From DATEOR01 sp963841425 (GTDB taxonomy: Bacteria; Actinomycetota; Thermoleophilia; Gaiellales; Gaiellaceae): a DNA stretch of 64,000 bases. The stretch covers positions 496,001-560,000 of the forward strand of contig CAWJCL010000002.1 in assembly GCA_963841425.1 (NCBI GenBank). The letters run 5' to 3'. How positions within the stretch are numbered: position 1 is the first letter of the stretch; every line of letters starts with the position of its first letter. Below, piece after piece: positions 47,795-55,661 of this stretch. The notes under the pieces were generated by a model, which saw nothing but the letters and a program-made list of their open reading frames with translations, had not been told where the DNA came from and ran no database searches. Made by a program: the position numbers and the translations under genes.

Positions 47795-48971
47795 CCGCAA
47801 GAACGCACCGGGCGTTCTCGTCGCGACGACTGTCGGCTGCGCGGTCATCGGCGCCGTCGGCTGGGCCCTGAACCGCGAGGCGCTCGCCGCCGCGGGCCTC
47901 ATCGCCGCCACCGCATTCGCAGGCGCCTTCGCCGTGTACCTGATCGTCTCCGAGCGCCGCCGCCACGAGTCGGCGGAGGACGAACTGGCCGCGCAAGCGA
48001 GCTTCCTCGAGTCGCTGGTCGAGTCCATCGCAGCCGTCTCGGGCCCGCTCGACCCGGACGAGATCGTGGAGCGCGCCTGCGACGAGGCGAAACGCCTCTT
48101 CGACGCCCGCTCGGCGCGGTTCCTCGCTCCGGGCGAGGAGGTCAAGGAAACAGGCGGCAAGCTCGTCGTGCCGCTCGCCGTCCGCGGCGAACCGCTCGGC
48201 TCGATCGAGATCGTCCGCTCGGAGCCCTTCGAGCGCTGGGACCGGACCCGTGCCTCGGTGCTCGCCGATTTCGCCTCCCGCGCAGTCGAAAACGCGCGGC
48301 TCGTCATGGAGGCGCAGGAGCGCGAGGCCGAGCGTGGCCGACTGACGGAACAGCTCATCACGGCGGAGCAGGACGAGCGCCGGCGGCTCTCCCTCTTCCT
48401 CCACGACGGGCCCGTCCAGGCCATGGCCGGGATCGCGCTCATGCACGACGCCGCGCTCGCGGCGATCGAGGACGGGCGCTACGAGGACGCGGCGAAGGTG
48501 ATCGAGAGCTCCCTCGAGCGCGAGCGGCGCACCATCCAGGAGCTGCGGGACCTCTCGTTCGCGATCGAGCCGCTCGTCCTCCGCGACCAGGGCTTCGAGG
48601 CGACCGTGCAGGCTCTCGCCGACCAGGTCGAGCAGTCGCAGGGAATCACCGTGGCGACGAGCGTCGCGGCCGGCGAGCGCCTGAGCGAGAAGGCCCAGGT
48701 CGCCCTCTACCAGGTCATCCGCGAGGCGATCAACCAGGCGGTGCGGCGGCGGCCCGGCCAGATCGGGGTGACCATCGAGGAGCTCGCCGACGGCGACTAC
48801 GCGACCGAGGTCGACGACGACGGCGTCGACGAGCGGCGGCGGGCTTCCATCGAGGCGATCGAGGAGCGCGTCCGCCTCCTCAACGGCCGGCTCTCCATCG
48901 AGTCCCGCGAGGAGGGCGGCACGGCGATCCGCGTCGTCATGCCCGCCTACGTGGCGGCCGCGCAGGGATAA
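47754..48971 (+). CDS. NarL-type sensor histidine kinase with degenerate ATP domain
   Basis: A 405-residue kinase. Two membrane helices lie at about 20-65, then a GAF-like domain (VERACDEAKRLFDARSARFLAPGEE). The HisKA_3 dimerisation helix has phosphoacceptor His217 in DERRRLSLFLHDGPVQAM. The ATPase lobe retains an N-box-like REAINQAVRR, but its G1 box reads DDDGVDERRR instead of DxGxG, and the following GL motif is lost. It overlaps the response regulator by 41 bases, so pairing is very likely. Catalysis may be altered. Confidence 0.87.
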   Translation: MPLRSLFASRSSISRKNAPGVLVATTVGCAVIGAVGWALNREALAAAGLIAATAFAGAFAVYLIVSERRRHESAEDELAAQASFLESLVESIAAVSGPLDPDEIVERACDEAKRLFDARSARFLAPGEEVKETGGKLVVPLAVRGEPLGSIEIVRSEPFERWDRTRASVLADFASRAVENARLVMEAQEREAERGRLTEQLITAEQDERRRLSLFLHDGPVQAMAGIALMHDAALAAIEDGRYEDAAKVIESSLERERRTIQELRDLSFAIEPLVLRDQGFEATVQALADQVEQSQGITVATSVAAGERLSEKAQVALYQVIREAINQAVRRRPGQIGVTIEELADGDYATEVDDDGVDERRRASIEAIEERVRLLNGRLSIESREEGGTAIRVVMPAYVAAAQG

Positions 48972-48983
48972 GATCCGGCCCGC

Positions 48984-49175
48984 ATGGCCGGCAAGCACAT
49001 CCTGTTCGTCTCCCGCCCGACAGGCTACGAGCTGGTCGAGCGCGACGGAGACCCGCCCGCTGCCGGGACCCAGGTCGACCTGGAGGAGAACGGCGCGCGC
49101 TTCGAGGTGGTCAAGGTCGCGCCCTCCCCGCTCCCGCAGGACGACCGGCCCTGCGCCTACCTACAGCCCGCCTAG
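48984..49175 (+). CDS. Small hypothetical protein
   Basis: A 63-residue protein beginning MAGKHILFVSRPTGYELVERDGDPPAAG and ending in VKVAPSPLPQDDRPCAYLQPA. It looks like a compact beta-rich domain. It starts 12 bases after the kinase stop and probably belongs to that operon. No family recognised. Confidence 0.6.
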   Translation: MAGKHILFVSRPTGYELVERDGDPPAAGTQVDLEENGARFEVVKVAPSPLPQDDRPCAYLQPA

Positions 49176-49204
49176 CTCGCCAGCCGCCTGGGCGTCCCAG
49201 ACGG

Positions 49205-50257
49205 CTAGCGCAAGGCGTCCTCCGCGGCGATCTTCCCGAAGACGAGCGCCGAGGCGAGCGCGCTCGACCAGCCTCCCGCGGAGATGCCGCCCGCGTCCGC
49301 GCCGGCGACCCAGAGCCCGTCGGCGGCACGCCCACGCGGGTCGATCGCGATCCCGCCCAGGGTCGTCGTGATCCCTGCGACGACGTCGACGGCCGTCTCG
49401 CCGTCGCGGCGCTCGACGGGAGCGCCTGCGGCGCGGGCCGCCTCGATCACCTCGCCCACCGTGCGCTCGCGGACCGGCTCCGCAAGCGCGTCGTCGGGGA
49501 CGACATAGCGGGCGCGGGCCCGGGGCTGGCGCGCCGTCCACTGGACGACGTCGATCTCGGACCACGTGCGCGCCTCGTAGACCTCCCCGTCGAGGTTCTC
49601 AACTCGAGCGTGCCTCGCGTACACCTGCGCCAGCGGGACGAAATCCTCGGGCGCAATCCGCCGCGCAGCCGCAAGATTGCGCCCGTAAAACTCGGCGAGG
49701 CCCCCGCTCTCGGTCGCTCCTGCCGCGCGCGCGAGTCGAAGCCCGTCGCCCGTGCTCCAGGGATTCGCACGCAAGACGAGGCTCCCGGCCTCGGGCGTGA
49801 TGTGCTCGCGGACGAGGTCCGCGTTTCCCTGGAAGCCGCCAGTCGCGAGGACGACCGGCACGCCGTCGGGAAGCTCGGTCAGGGGCTGCCCGAGCCGTAC
49901 GCCGCCCGCGCGTCGGGCGAGAGCCTCGGTGAGCCCCTCCGGATCGAAGCGAATCCCCGACGTGAGCGAATTGCCGGTCTCCCGCGTGACGACCGGCGCG
50001 CCAAGCCCCTCGAGCCAGGCGAGCGCGTCGTCGAGACCCTCCCAGACGACCCGCTGCAGCTCGGGGTCGCCGCCGGCGCACTCCTCCCGGAAGCGCTCGA
50101 AATCGCGGTAGCGCCAGACGACGCAGCTCGAGAGGTACATCGACCCGCCCAGGCGGTCGCCCTTCTCGAGGACGAGGACGTCGGCGCCGAGCTCGCGCGC
50201 GCGGGCGGCCGCAGCCAGGCCGGCCATCCCCGCCCCCGCAACGACGATGTCAGCCAT
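49205..50257 (-). CDS. FAD-binding protein, fumarate-reductase/ketosteroid-dehydrogenase-like
   Basis: A 350-residue flavoprotein. The N-terminal FAD motif is DIVVAGAGMAGLAAAARARELGADVLVLEKGDRLGGSM, followed by VPVVLATGGFQGNADLV and NPWSTGDGLRLARAAGA. The C-terminus has GGIAIDPRGRAADGLWVAGADAGGISAGGWSSALASALVFG. This is the FrdA/3-oxosteroid dehydrogenase fold, somewhat shorter than typical. Substrate unknown. Confidence 0.83.
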   Translation of the reverse strand: MADIVVAGAGMAGLAAAARARELGADVLVLEKGDRLGGSMYLSSCVVWRYRDFERFREECAGGDPELQRVVWEGLDDALAWLEGLGAPVVTRETGNSLTSGIRFDPEGLTEALARRAGGVRLGQPLTELPDGVPVVLATGGFQGNADLVREHITPEAGSLVLRANPWSTGDGLRLARAAGATESGGLAEFYGRNLAAARRIAPEDFVPLAQVYARHARVENLDGEVYEARTWSEIDVVQWTARQPRARARYVVPDDALAEPVRERTVGEVIEAARAAGAPVERRDGETAVDVVAGITTTLGGIAIDPRGRAADGLWVAGADAGGISAGGWSSALASALVFGKIAAEDALR

Positions 50258-50266
50258 CCAGCCTCG

Positions 50267-50350
50267 CCTTGTGTTGCACGCTCACGTTGTTATCGAGTCC
50301 GATTCTCCCGGTTTCATGAGGAATGGACTTTGTGCATGTGCAACACAAGG
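50267..50350. repeat. Copy B of the approximately 90-bp element with inverted ends
   Basis: Perfect 13-bp inverted ends (CCTTGTGTTGCAC at 50267-50279 and its complement at 50338-50350) enclose 58 bases. Both ends match the reverse complement of the element at 13522-13606, including the internal GACTTTGTGC block. It fills most of the 137-base gap downstream of the double VOC gene. Confidence 0.7.
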
Positions 50351-50394
50351 CTCCGCTCGTCACGTACGCGAAACGGGACGAGCGGGGAGCGCGT

Positions 50395-51078
50395 TTAGAC
50401 GAGCGAGAAGGTCGGCTTGTGCTCGACGTACTCGAGCTTGATGCCGTCCGGGCCCCAGACGAAGACCGCGTATGTGTTCGCCGCATCGACGATGTCGGCG
50501 ATCTCGAGCCCACGCTCCTCGGCCTCGCGGATGTGGTGGTCTGCCGACTCGACGCGCAGGCCGAGGTGGTTGAGGAGCGGCCGTTCGGGCTCCTCCGTCT
50601 CGCCCTGCTCGAGCTCGACGTAGGCATCGCCGGCCTTGAGCCGTCCGTTCTCCACCGCGAAGCCGAGCTCGGCGAGCTGGGCGAACGTCGCCTCGGGATC
50701 CGCGACGCGGAACGCGACGTGGTCGAGGTCGTAGGCGGCTCCGTCGTCGGTAGCGACGAGCGCGAACGGCACCCGCTGGGGTCCCTCGAACTCGACGCGG
50801 CCTTCCTCCGGCCTCTCGACCGCGAGGTCGGGCGGGAGCTCGGCAAGCGCCTCATCGAGGTCGAGGACCCGCAGGCCGATTCGCGCAAGCGGGCCCGGCG
50901 CGCGCTCGGGGTCGGCGGCGAACAGCGTCAGCTTGCCCCGACGGGCATCGGCCCCGACGAGCGTGAACTTGTCCGTCCGGTCGATCACGTGCATTCCCAG
51001 CCGGTCGACGAGGAAGTCAGCCAGCTCGTCCCGGTCGGAGACCCAGAGGGCGATGTGGTCGAGCGTCTCGATCTTCAT
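50395..51078 (-). CDS. Two-module VOC-family protein (extradiol dioxygenase-like)
   Basis: A 227-residue protein with two VOC modules. The first starts MKIETLDHIALWVSDRDELADFLVDRLGM; the second starts DLDHVAFRVADPEATFAQLAELGF. Metal-type histidines are in LDHIA and LNHLGLRV, and a glutamate is near the end (GIKLEYVEHK). The arrangement resembles catechol 2,3-dioxygenase or glyoxalase relatives. Start placed at the ATG at 51078, where homology begins. Substrate unknown. Confidence 0.83.
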   Translation of the reverse strand: MKIETLDHIALWVSDRDELADFLVDRLGMHVIDRTDKFTLVGADARRGKLTLFAADPERAPGPLARIGLRVLDLDEALAELPPDLAVERPEEGRVEFEGPQRVPFALVATDDGAAYDLDHVAFRVADPEATFAQLAELGFAVENGRLKAGDAYVELEQGETEEPERPLLNHLGLRVESADHHIREAEERGLEIADIVDAANTYAVFVWGPDGIKLEYVEHKPTFSLV

Positions 51079-51122
51079 ACCGCGCAAACTACCCACGATC
51101 ACGGGTTGCAACGCGGGCAAAA

Positions 51123-51518
51123 GTGGGGAAATTCCCGGTGATGGGCCACGGGGGATCAACGGGGAACGGCAACGGAAGCACTCGAGTCCTGCTTTTGGCC
51201 GCCCGCCAGCCCGATCTCCGCGGTCTGCTCGAGGAGGCGGGGTTCGCGGTCGAGGCCGAGAGACGCCCGCCCAGGGACGGGCTTCCGGACGTGGACCTCG
51301 CGGTCGTCTTCCGGGGACGGCTCATCGGGCGCAATCAGGCCGCGACCCTCCACGAGCGAGGGATCCCGGTCGTCGAGGTCCTGACCTCCGAGCCGACGAC
51401 GCCTTCGACCGCGGGCTGGCTGCGCCTCTCGAACCGCATCTCGAAGCCGGACCTCGTCCAGGTCGTGCGCGCGGTCGCCGAGTGGGCGGACGGCGACGGA
51501 ACCTCGCCCGCGCACTAG
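51123..51518 (+). CDS. Atypical receiver-like domain protein
   Basis: A 131-residue protein. After a glycine-rich start it reads TRVLLLAARQPDLRGLLEEAGFAVEAE, then DVDLAVVFRGRLIG, GIPVVEVLTSE and NRISKPDLVQVVRAVAEW. The order of strands and helices and the final Lys-Pro resemble a CheY-like receiver, but the phosphoacceptor aspartate after the third strand is missing. ATG 51123 or 51141 are both possible starts. Role unknown. Confidence 0.6.
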   Translation: MGKFPVMGHGGSTGNGNGSTRVLLLAARQPDLRGLLEEAGFAVEAERRPPRDGLPDVDLAVVFRGRLIGRNQAATLHERGIPVVEVLTSEPTTPSTAGWLRLSNRISKPDLVQVVRAVAEWADGDGTSPAH

Positions 51519-51521
51519 AAT
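51516..51521 (+). promoter_or_regulatory. -10 box for the LLM oxidoreductase gene
   Basis: TAGAAT overlaps the stop codon of the receiver-like gene and lies about 28 bases before the ATG at 51550, which has a GAGGAGGG ribosome site. No convincing -35 box. Confidence 0.3.
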
Positions 51522-51549
51522 CGGCCTTCCCATCCCGAGGAGGGCATCG

Positions 51550-52563
51550 ATGCTCACATTCGGCGTCACGGTCCTGCCGGATCCGCCGCACACGCGCTTC
51601 GTAGAGCTCATGAAGCTCGCCGAGGACAACGGCTTCGAGTACGGCTGGACGTACGACTCCCACATCCTCTGGCAGGACGCGTATCCGCTGATGACGCTCC
51701 TGGCGATGAACACCGAGCGCCTGAAGATGGGCCACTGCGTCACGAACCCGGGGACGCGCGAGCCGACGGTCACCGCGAGCTCCTACGCCACCCTCCACGA
51801 CATCTCGAACGGACGCATGGTGATGGGGATCGGGCGCGGCGACTCGGCCCGAAGGGTGATCGGCTACAAGCCCGTGAAGATGGCCGAGTTCGAGGCCGCC
51901 CTCACGATGATGAAGGATCTGATGAACGGGCGGCCCGTCGAGTGGAACGGGAAGGAGCTCGAGCTCACGTGGGCCCAGGGGCGGCCTGACATCCCGCTCT
52001 ACGTCGCCGCGTACGGCCCGCGCGCGCTGGGGGTGGCCGGCCGCGTCGGCGACGGCGTCATCATCCAGCTGGCCGACCCGGTCATCATTCAGTGGATCAT
52101 GGACCAGGCGCGCGCAGCGGCAGCCGAGGCCGGTCGCGACCCGGACGAGCTCCAGTGCCTCGTCTGCGCGCCGAGCATCGTCACGGACGACATGCAGGAG
52201 GCCCGCGAGGCCGTGCGCTGGTTCCCGGCGATGGTCTCGAACCACGTCATGGACCTGATCGAGCGCTATGGGGAGAACTCGGAGATCCCGAAGGACCTGA
52301 CCGACTACGTCAAGGCGCGGAAGTTCTACGACTACAAGGAGCACAGCCGTGAGGGCGCCGCGCACGGCGAGTTCGTCACGAACGAGATCTGCGACCGCTT
52401 CTCGGTGATCGGGAACGTCGAGCAGGTGACCGAGAAGCTCAAGGAGCTCGAGTCGATCGGCGTCGACCATTACAACATCTACCTCATGACCCACGGACAG
52501 GAGGACATCCTCCGCGCCTACGGGAGCGAGATCATCCCGCAGTTCAAGGGCGCAGCCGTTTAG
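51550..52563 (+). CDS. LLM-class F420-dependent oxidoreductase
   Basis: A 337-residue luciferase-like monooxygenase-fold enzyme, close in pattern to the TIGR03842 F420-dependent family. Features are MLTFGVTVLPDPPHTRFVEL, WTYDSHILWQDAYPLMTLLA, TNPGTREPTVTASSYATLHDISNGRMVMGIGRGDSA and PLYVAAYGPRALGVAGRVGDGVIIQ. It would transfer hydride with the deazaflavin F420. The substrate is unknown. A good ribosome site precedes the ATG. Confidence 0.88.
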   Translation: MLTFGVTVLPDPPHTRFVELMKLAEDNGFEYGWTYDSHILWQDAYPLMTLLAMNTERLKMGHCVTNPGTREPTVTASSYATLHDISNGRMVMGIGRGDSARRVIGYKPVKMAEFEAALTMMKDLMNGRPVEWNGKELELTWAQGRPDIPLYVAAYGPRALGVAGRVGDGVIIQLADPVIIQWIMDQARAAAAEAGRDPDELQCLVCAPSIVTDDMQEAREAVRWFPAMVSNHVMDLIERYGENSEIPKDLTDYVKARKFYDYKEHSREGAAHGEFVTNEICDRFSVIGNVEQVTEKLKELESIGVDHYNIYLMTHGQEDILRAYGSEIIPQFKGAAV

Positions 52564-52593
52564 CGACAGGGGCGGGGTAGTCACTCCCGCCCC

Positions 52594-52965
52594 GTGGCCG
52601 AAGAAGGCTCGCCAAGGACATACGAGGTTCCCGCCGGCGGCGCTGATGCAGTCGGCCTGGAGGACTACTTCGTGGAGACGACCGGGGCCAGAGAGGCGGC
52701 ATGGTCGTCGACTCGGTGGAGGTGAGAGGCCGGCGCTGGCTCGTCGTCGAGACAGGGATGCCGCCCTTCAGGCACCGACCGCCGCGCCATTCCCTGGAGC
52801 GTGATCGAAGAGGCCGGCCTGCTCACGCTCCTCGCCATCGTCGCTGTCCTCAGCCGGCAAGGGAGCGACGCGCCGTTTTTGATCGCACTCGTCGTGCCGG
52901 CCGTGCCCCTCGTCGCCTCGGCCGTCTTCGCCTACCGCCTCTGGCACGACCCGTATTCGCGCTAG
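52594..52965 (+). pseudogene. Frameshifted PRC-barrel-like protein with two membrane helices
   Basis: From GTG 52594 the frame reads TYEVPAGGADAVGLEDYFVETTG. It then meets a stop at 52723. The frame beginning at ATG 52701 continues the domain (VDSVEVRGRRWLVVETGMPPFRHR). Near 52780 the first frame resumes (RAIPWSVIEEAGLLTLLAIVAVL, then PFLIALVVPAVPLVASAVFAYRLW) to the TAG at 52963. Two compensating indels would restore a single protein of about 120 residues with a PRC-like domain and two transmembrane helices. Pseudogene or assembly error. Confidence 0.55.
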
Positions 52966-52974
52966 GGTCGTGGG

Positions 52975-53604
52975 ATCGACTGGACCGCGTTCCACTACCT
53001 GAACGACCTCTTCCAGGGCCACGGCATCGTGGAGGAGGAGATCGGCGACTTCGTCGGCGTCTGGGCCGTGCCGGTCTTCGCGGCGGCAACCATCGGCCTT
53101 TGGTTCCTCGACCGGCCCGGGCCCTGGTACCGGTGGAAGATCGCCGCGCTCGCCGGAACCACCGCTGCAGGCCTCGGTCTCGTCCTGAGCCAGGTGATCA
53201 CCCACTTCTGGCAGCGGCCGCGCCCCTTCGTCGCGCACGCTCATGACACCGTGCTCCTCGTCGCGCCGTCCAACGAGCCCTCGTTCCCGAGCGACCACGC
53301 GGTTGCGGCCTTCGCGATCGCGTTCGCCGTCGCCTTCGTCGGCCGGCGGATGGGCGCCGCCTTCCTGGCCGCCGCGACCCTCATCGCCGTCACGCGTGTG
53401 ATCGCCGGGCTCCACTATCCGGGCGACATCCTCGGAGGCGCGGCGATCGGGCTTTTCTCCGCGGCCCTCGTCTACTGGCTCGCGGGCGACTACCTCGCGC
53501 CCGTCGTCCGGCTTGTGAGCAAGGTCACGGACCCGCTCGTCGCGCCCGGGTGGCGGGCGCTCGACCGGGGCAAAAACCGCAGGCGCGGCAGGCCGGTCTC
53601 CTGA
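52975..53604 (+). CDS. PAP2-family membrane phosphatase
   Basis: An integral membrane lipid phosphatase-like protein. The phosphatase motifs are KITAL-type absent but clear elsewhere: FWQRPRPF (motif 1), PSFPSDHAVAAFA (PSGH-like) and RVIAGLHYPGDILGGAAIG (SRxxxxxHxxxD-like). Six or so hydrophobic segments are present. The conserved family beginning IDWTAFHYLNDLF lies before the first standard start (GTG 53029), and in that frame only ATC at 52975 is available. Standard annotation would start at 53029. Possible substrates include undecaprenyl pyrophosphate or phosphatidate. Confidence 0.82.
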   Translation: MDWTAFHYLNDLFQGHGIVEEEIGDFVGVWAVPVFAAATIGLWFLDRPGPWYRWKIAALAGTTAAGLGLVLSQVITHFWQRPRPFVAHAHDTVLLVAPSNEPSFPSDHAVAAFAIAFAVAFVGRRMGAAFLAAATLIAVTRVIAGLHYPGDILGGAAIGLFSAALVYWLAGDYLAPVVRLVSKVTDPLVAPGWRALDRGKNRRRGRPVS

Positions 53605-54026
53605 TGGCACCAATCCCGCCGGAAGCCCGGGCCCTGCTGGAATCGGACGCCCTCGCACATCTCGTGACGCTGAACCCCGACGGGAGCCCGCAGGTGACCT
53701 GCATCTGGGTCGGGGTCGACGGGGACGAGATCGTCGCCGGCCACCTCTTCCCCCAGCAGAAGCTCCGCAACATCGAGCGCGATCCCCGCGTCGCGCTCTC
53801 CGTCGAGAGCACGGAGGCGAACGAGATGGGCCTCCGCCATTACCTCGTCGTCCACGGCCGAGCGCGGGTCACCGAAGGGGGCGCGCCCGAGCTCCTGCAG
53901 GAGCTGGCGCAGACGTACATCGGGCCGGGGACGACGTTCCCGCCCATGCCGGATCCTCCGCCGGGGCGCGTGACGCGGATCACGCCCGAGCGCTTCGGCG
54001 GCGTCGGCCCCTGGGCCGGCGGCTAG
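53604..54026 (+). CDS. PPOX-class F420-dependent oxidoreductase
   Basis: A 140-residue split-barrel flavin/deazaflavin protein. It begins MAPIPPEARALLESDALAHLVTLNPDGSPQVTCIWVGVDGDEIV; the dimer-type LFPQQKLRNIERDPRVALSVE segment follows, then LRHYLVVHGRARVTEGGAPELLQELA. This pattern belongs to the actinobacterial F420-binding PPOX group. The ATG overlaps the PAP2 stop (ATGA). The stop shares CTAG with the convergent GNAT gene. Confidence 0.88.
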   Translation: MAPIPPEARALLESDALAHLVTLNPDGSPQVTCIWVGVDGDEIVAGHLFPQQKLRNIERDPRVALSVESTEANEMGLRHYLVVHGRARVTEGGAPELLQELAQTYIGPGTTFPPMPDPPPGRVTRITPERFGGVGPWAGG

Positions 54027-54838
54027 CGGGGGGTCAACGCGATCGAGCGGAAAAGCCGGTAGGCCGCCGGCTCGAATCCCACGCTCGGCCAGAAGCGGCC
54101 CGCGAGCAGGTTGGCCGAACGCCAGTCCGTGAGACAGGTGCGGTAGCCCTGCTCCCAGGCCCATGCGAGCGCGTACCTCGTCAGCGCACTGCCGACGCCG
54201 AGCCCCCGCACGGCCGGGACGGTGGCCGCGATCGTGAGCTCTGTCTCCGCGTCGCCCACGCGCTCGAGGATGAGGTGGCCGAGCGGCTCGTTGCCCCGCT
54301 CGGCGACGAAGTACGTCACCCCGTCCTCCGCGAGGTACTCGGCGTACGAGGCGCGCGCGTCCTCCTCGGGCGGGGCGGGCGCGCCGGCCCACGTCGGAGC
54401 CGATGCCTGGTGGTCGAAGATGACGAACGCGAGGTCCACGGCGAGGTCGAGATCCTCGGGCCCGCCGATCCGAAGGGTGAAGCCGTCGGGCTCGGGAAGG
54501 GAGGCGGGTTCCAGGGCGAGCCGCCCGTGCACCTGTTGCTGGGCGAAGGACAGGCTGTACCAGGCGGCCAGCACGTCTTCGCCGGCCGGGACGACGACGT
54601 AGTGGTCGAGGTATCCGCCCTCGACCCAGGCCTCGCCGGCGATCGCATAGAGCTCGCGGTAGATTCCAGGGCTCTCGCCCTCGGCGATGCCGTGGTCGGC
54701 GAGCGCTGACCAGGCGTGGCGGCCGCGAACGTCGCTCTCGCTCAGAGTCGCGAGAAGGCGGCCGGCGAAGCGGCCGTCGCGGAGGGCGCCGGCGCCCAGC
54801 TTCCCGTCCTCTTCCAGGCGCCGAAGCTCGAGCGCCAA
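54023..54838 (-). CDS. GNAT-family acetyltransferase, two-domain
   Basis: A 271-residue protein with two GNAT-like halves. The C-terminal half has the acetyl-CoA motif ATVPAVRGLGVGSALTRYALAWAWEQGYRTCLTDWRSANLLAGRFWPSVGFEPAAYRLF. The N-terminal half (VEGGYLDHYVVVPAGEDVLAAWYSLSFAQQQVHGRL) is a degenerate copy. Start at TTG 54838, where the helix LALELRRLEEDGKLG begins. Substrate unknown. Confidence 0.82.
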   Translation of the reverse strand: MALELRRLEEDGKLGAGALRDGRFAGRLLATLSESDVRGRHAWSALADHGIAEGESPGIYRELYAIAGEAWVEGGYLDHYVVVPAGEDVLAAWYSLSFAQQQVHGRLALEPASLPEPDGFTLRIGGPEDLDLAVDLAFVIFDHQASAPTWAGAPAPPEEDARASYAEYLAEDGVTYFVAERGNEPLGHLILERVGDAETELTIAATVPAVRGLGVGSALTRYALAWAWEQGYRTCLTDWRSANLLAGRFWPSVGFEPAAYRLFRSIALTPR

Positions 54839-54947
54839 GCTAGTTCGCGACGGAGTGGCCTAAGAGCCGCATTCCGTAAGGAAAACGCCGGCAGGGCGGA
54901 ATGTAAAGCCGGATCGGGCGTCATGCCCATCGGGTAGAACGCAGGGG

Positions 54948-55355
54948 ATGAGATGGAAGTTCTGGCAGGCCGAGGAGGAAACCCAGCCCGTCGTGCCCGA
55001 GGAGGAGGCGCCGCCGCGCCCCGATCCGGTGCCCGAACCTGCCCCCGAGCCGGACGACGAGCCGCCTGCTCTCGAGCCGGACGACGAGACGCCCGGAGCG
55101 CACGTGGAGCCAGAGCCGGGAGCGCCGGCCCAGGTCACGCTCACGATCGACGAGGCCAAGGGTGTGATCAAGGAAGCCGGTGGCGACGTCATTCAGGTCG
55201 GCTTTCTCGCGAGCGCCTACAGGCGCAACCTGGAGGAGGATCCCGAAAGCGCGGAGACCGCGGCCTCCCGCAAGCGCCTCCGCGACCTCGTCGGGAAGCG
55301 GCTCAGAGACCGCGGCCTGCTCGCCTCGGAAGGAACCCTCGAGCTACGGGACTAA
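54948..55355 (+). CDS. Acidic proline-rich hypothetical protein
   Basis: A 135-residue protein. After MRWKFWQAEEETQ comes about 50 residues of Pro/Glu/Asp-rich, probably disordered sequence. A compact C-terminal domain follows (VTLTIDEAKGVIKEAGGDVIQVGFLASAYRRNLEE, then RLRDLVGKRLRDRGLLASEGTLEL). The second part looks like a conserved helical domain. No family recognised. The 109-base gap upstream holds nothing clear. Confidence 0.65.
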   Translation: MRWKFWQAEEETQPVVPEEEAPPRPDPVPEPAPEPDDEPPALEPDDETPGAHVEPEPGAPAQVTLTIDEAKGVIKEAGGDVIQVGFLASAYRRNLEEDPESAETAASRKRLRDLVGKRLRDRGLLASEGTLELRD

Positions 55356-55427
55356 CGCTCGGCCAGCACACCCGCGCCGAGGCCGTCATGCCCTAGCCCG
55401 GCGGGTGCATGCTGCGCGAGCGCGTGC

Positions 55428-55649
55428 CTAGCGGTAGCGGTAGACGATGCGACCTCGCGTGAGATCGTATGGCGAGAGCTCGACCTTCACGCGGTCGCCG
55501 AGGAAGATGCGGATGCGGTATCGGCGCATCTTCCCGGCGGTGTAGGCAAGGGTCTCGTGGCCGTTGTCGAGGGCGATGCGAAACATGCGGTTCCGCAGCG
55601 CCTCGACGACCTCGCCCTCCATCTCGATTTTCTCTTCCTTTACAGGAAT
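55428..55649 (-). CDS. infA: Translation initiation factor IF-1, probable ATT start
   Basis: IF-1 binds the ribosomal A site with its OB fold. The core NRMFRIALDNGHETLAYTAGKMRR and VKVELSPYDLTRGRIVYRYR are typical. Family members begin about 8-9 residues before the first in-frame ATG (55622), and those residues (KEEKIEM type) are encoded upstream. The only sensible start is ATT at 55649, read as Met, with GGGAGG four bases upstream in the gap after cspA. That gives 73 residues, the normal length. The alternative ATG at 55622 gives 64. The 72-base gap downstream shows nothing certain. Confidence 0.88.
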   Translation of the reverse strand: MPVKEEKIEMEGEVVEALRNRMFRIALDNGHETLAYTAGKMRRYRIRIFLGDRVKVELSPYDLTRGRIVYRYR

Positions 55650-55661
55650 GACGCCTCCCGA

